Origin: CAVSKL01 sp963728475 [NCBI: Candidatus Eiseniibacteriota bacterium]
GTDB taxonomy: Bacteria > Eisenbacteria > RBG-16-71-46 > JABDJR01
Direction: 5' to 3'
DNA length: 64,000 nucleotides
NCBI GenBank assembly: GCA_963728475.1
Contig: CAVSKL010000001.1
Location: forward strand, 620,001 to 684,000
Under the pieces are notes generated by a model. The model was given only the letters and a program-made list of their open reading frames with translations, did not search any database and was not told the DNA's origin. This document shows, in pieces, positions 63,817-64,000 of this stretch; the stretch's first letter is position 1, and every line of letters begins with the position of its first letter. Position numbers and translations under genes: made by a program.

Positions 63817-64000
63817 ATGAAACGGCTTTGGAACGTGCTCACGATCGCGCTCGGGCTCGCGGCGGCGGCGGGTGCGGCTCTCGCCGGCCCGGCCGCCCTG
63901 GCTCCCGGACAAGCCTCGCTGCTCCCGGACGATGAATCCGGAGTGGCCAAGGTTGCCGTGCAGTTCGATCTTTCCGGCTACGGCGCAACGGATGCCGTGG
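63817..64000 (+). CDS. Exported protein, partial (continues beyond window)
   Basis: The visible 61 residues start MKRLWNVLTIALGLAAAAGA with a signal peptide ending near ALAG, then an Ala/Leu/Asp-rich stretch (QFDLSGYGATDAV). AGGAG eight bases upstream favours ATG 63817 over 63811. It lies 14 bp after the beta-helix gene on the same strand and likely belongs to the same unit. The family cannot be named from this piece. Confidence 0.7.
   Translation, partial: MKRLWNVLTIALGLAAAAGAALAGPAALAPGQASLLPDDESGVAKVAVQFDLSGYGATDAV

Overview
The window is a high-GC bacterial chromosome segment with tightly packed, often overlapping genes, many GTG starts and clear Shine-Dalgarno sites. Several traits point to an uncultured FCB-type bacterium, most like Candidatus Eisenbacteria: alternative complex III genes, many secreted parallel beta-helix proteins, a C-terminal FlgD-like sorting domain, and small secreted proteins with a shared C-terminus. 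The phylum assignment is inference; no rRNA or tRNA gene was seen.

Region by region. 0-8 kb (minus): the start of an alternative complex III operon (actA, actB), a periplasmic metalloprotease/propeller/barrel protein, a CBS-domain site-2 protease and a short-chain dehydrogenase. 8-16 kb (plus): an AddB-AddA type helicase-nuclease operon ending in a HAD phosphatase. 16-18 kb: non-coding tandem arrays. 18-24 kb: an M28 peptidase, an HExxH protein, two acetyltransferases, a RluA-family protein, MsrB and an OsmC protein. 24-27.5 kb (minus): an arsR-permease-thioredoxin-arsF-arsG cluster of the organoarsenical type behind an arsR promoter that is probably leaderless. 27.6-32 kb (minus): a histidine kinase and NtrC-type regulator followed by an exported rubrerythrin that has a near-perfect sigma-54 promoter and two upstream 16-bp sites, then a DUF2231 membrane protein. 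32-37 kb (plus): a small membrane protein, a ClC channel and two secreted proteins sharing a C-terminal signature. 37-40 kb: thioredoxin and ABC transporter genes (minus) and a small anchored protein. 40.3-40.8 kb: a second tandem array sharing a palindromic core with the first. 40.8-45 kb (minus): a beta-helix protein, thioredoxin, family 5 uracil-DNA glycosylase, a MerR regulator with its operator-promoter, and a HAD phosphatase. 45-47 kb: a GT-C-like membrane protein. 47-50 kb: a MerR gene and an inorganic arsenic operon arsR-arsC-acr3. 50-55 kb (minus): an overlapping operon glutaminase-like/DUF4032/isoaspartyl peptidase/DUF4236, plus a methyltransferase and a cupin. 55.5-64 kb (plus): a tandem array of beta-helix surface genes, some broken, two with almost identical 5' halves and unrelated 3' ends.

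How it fits together: the window combines respiration (ACIII), DNA repair, two distinct arsenic systems, oxidative-stress repair (rubrerythrin, MsrB, OsmC) with a legible two-component/sigma-54 circuit, and an expanding surface-protein locus that looks shaped by recombination. Single-base G-run frameshifts break the arsenic permease and the large beta-helix gene; these may be assembly errors or real.
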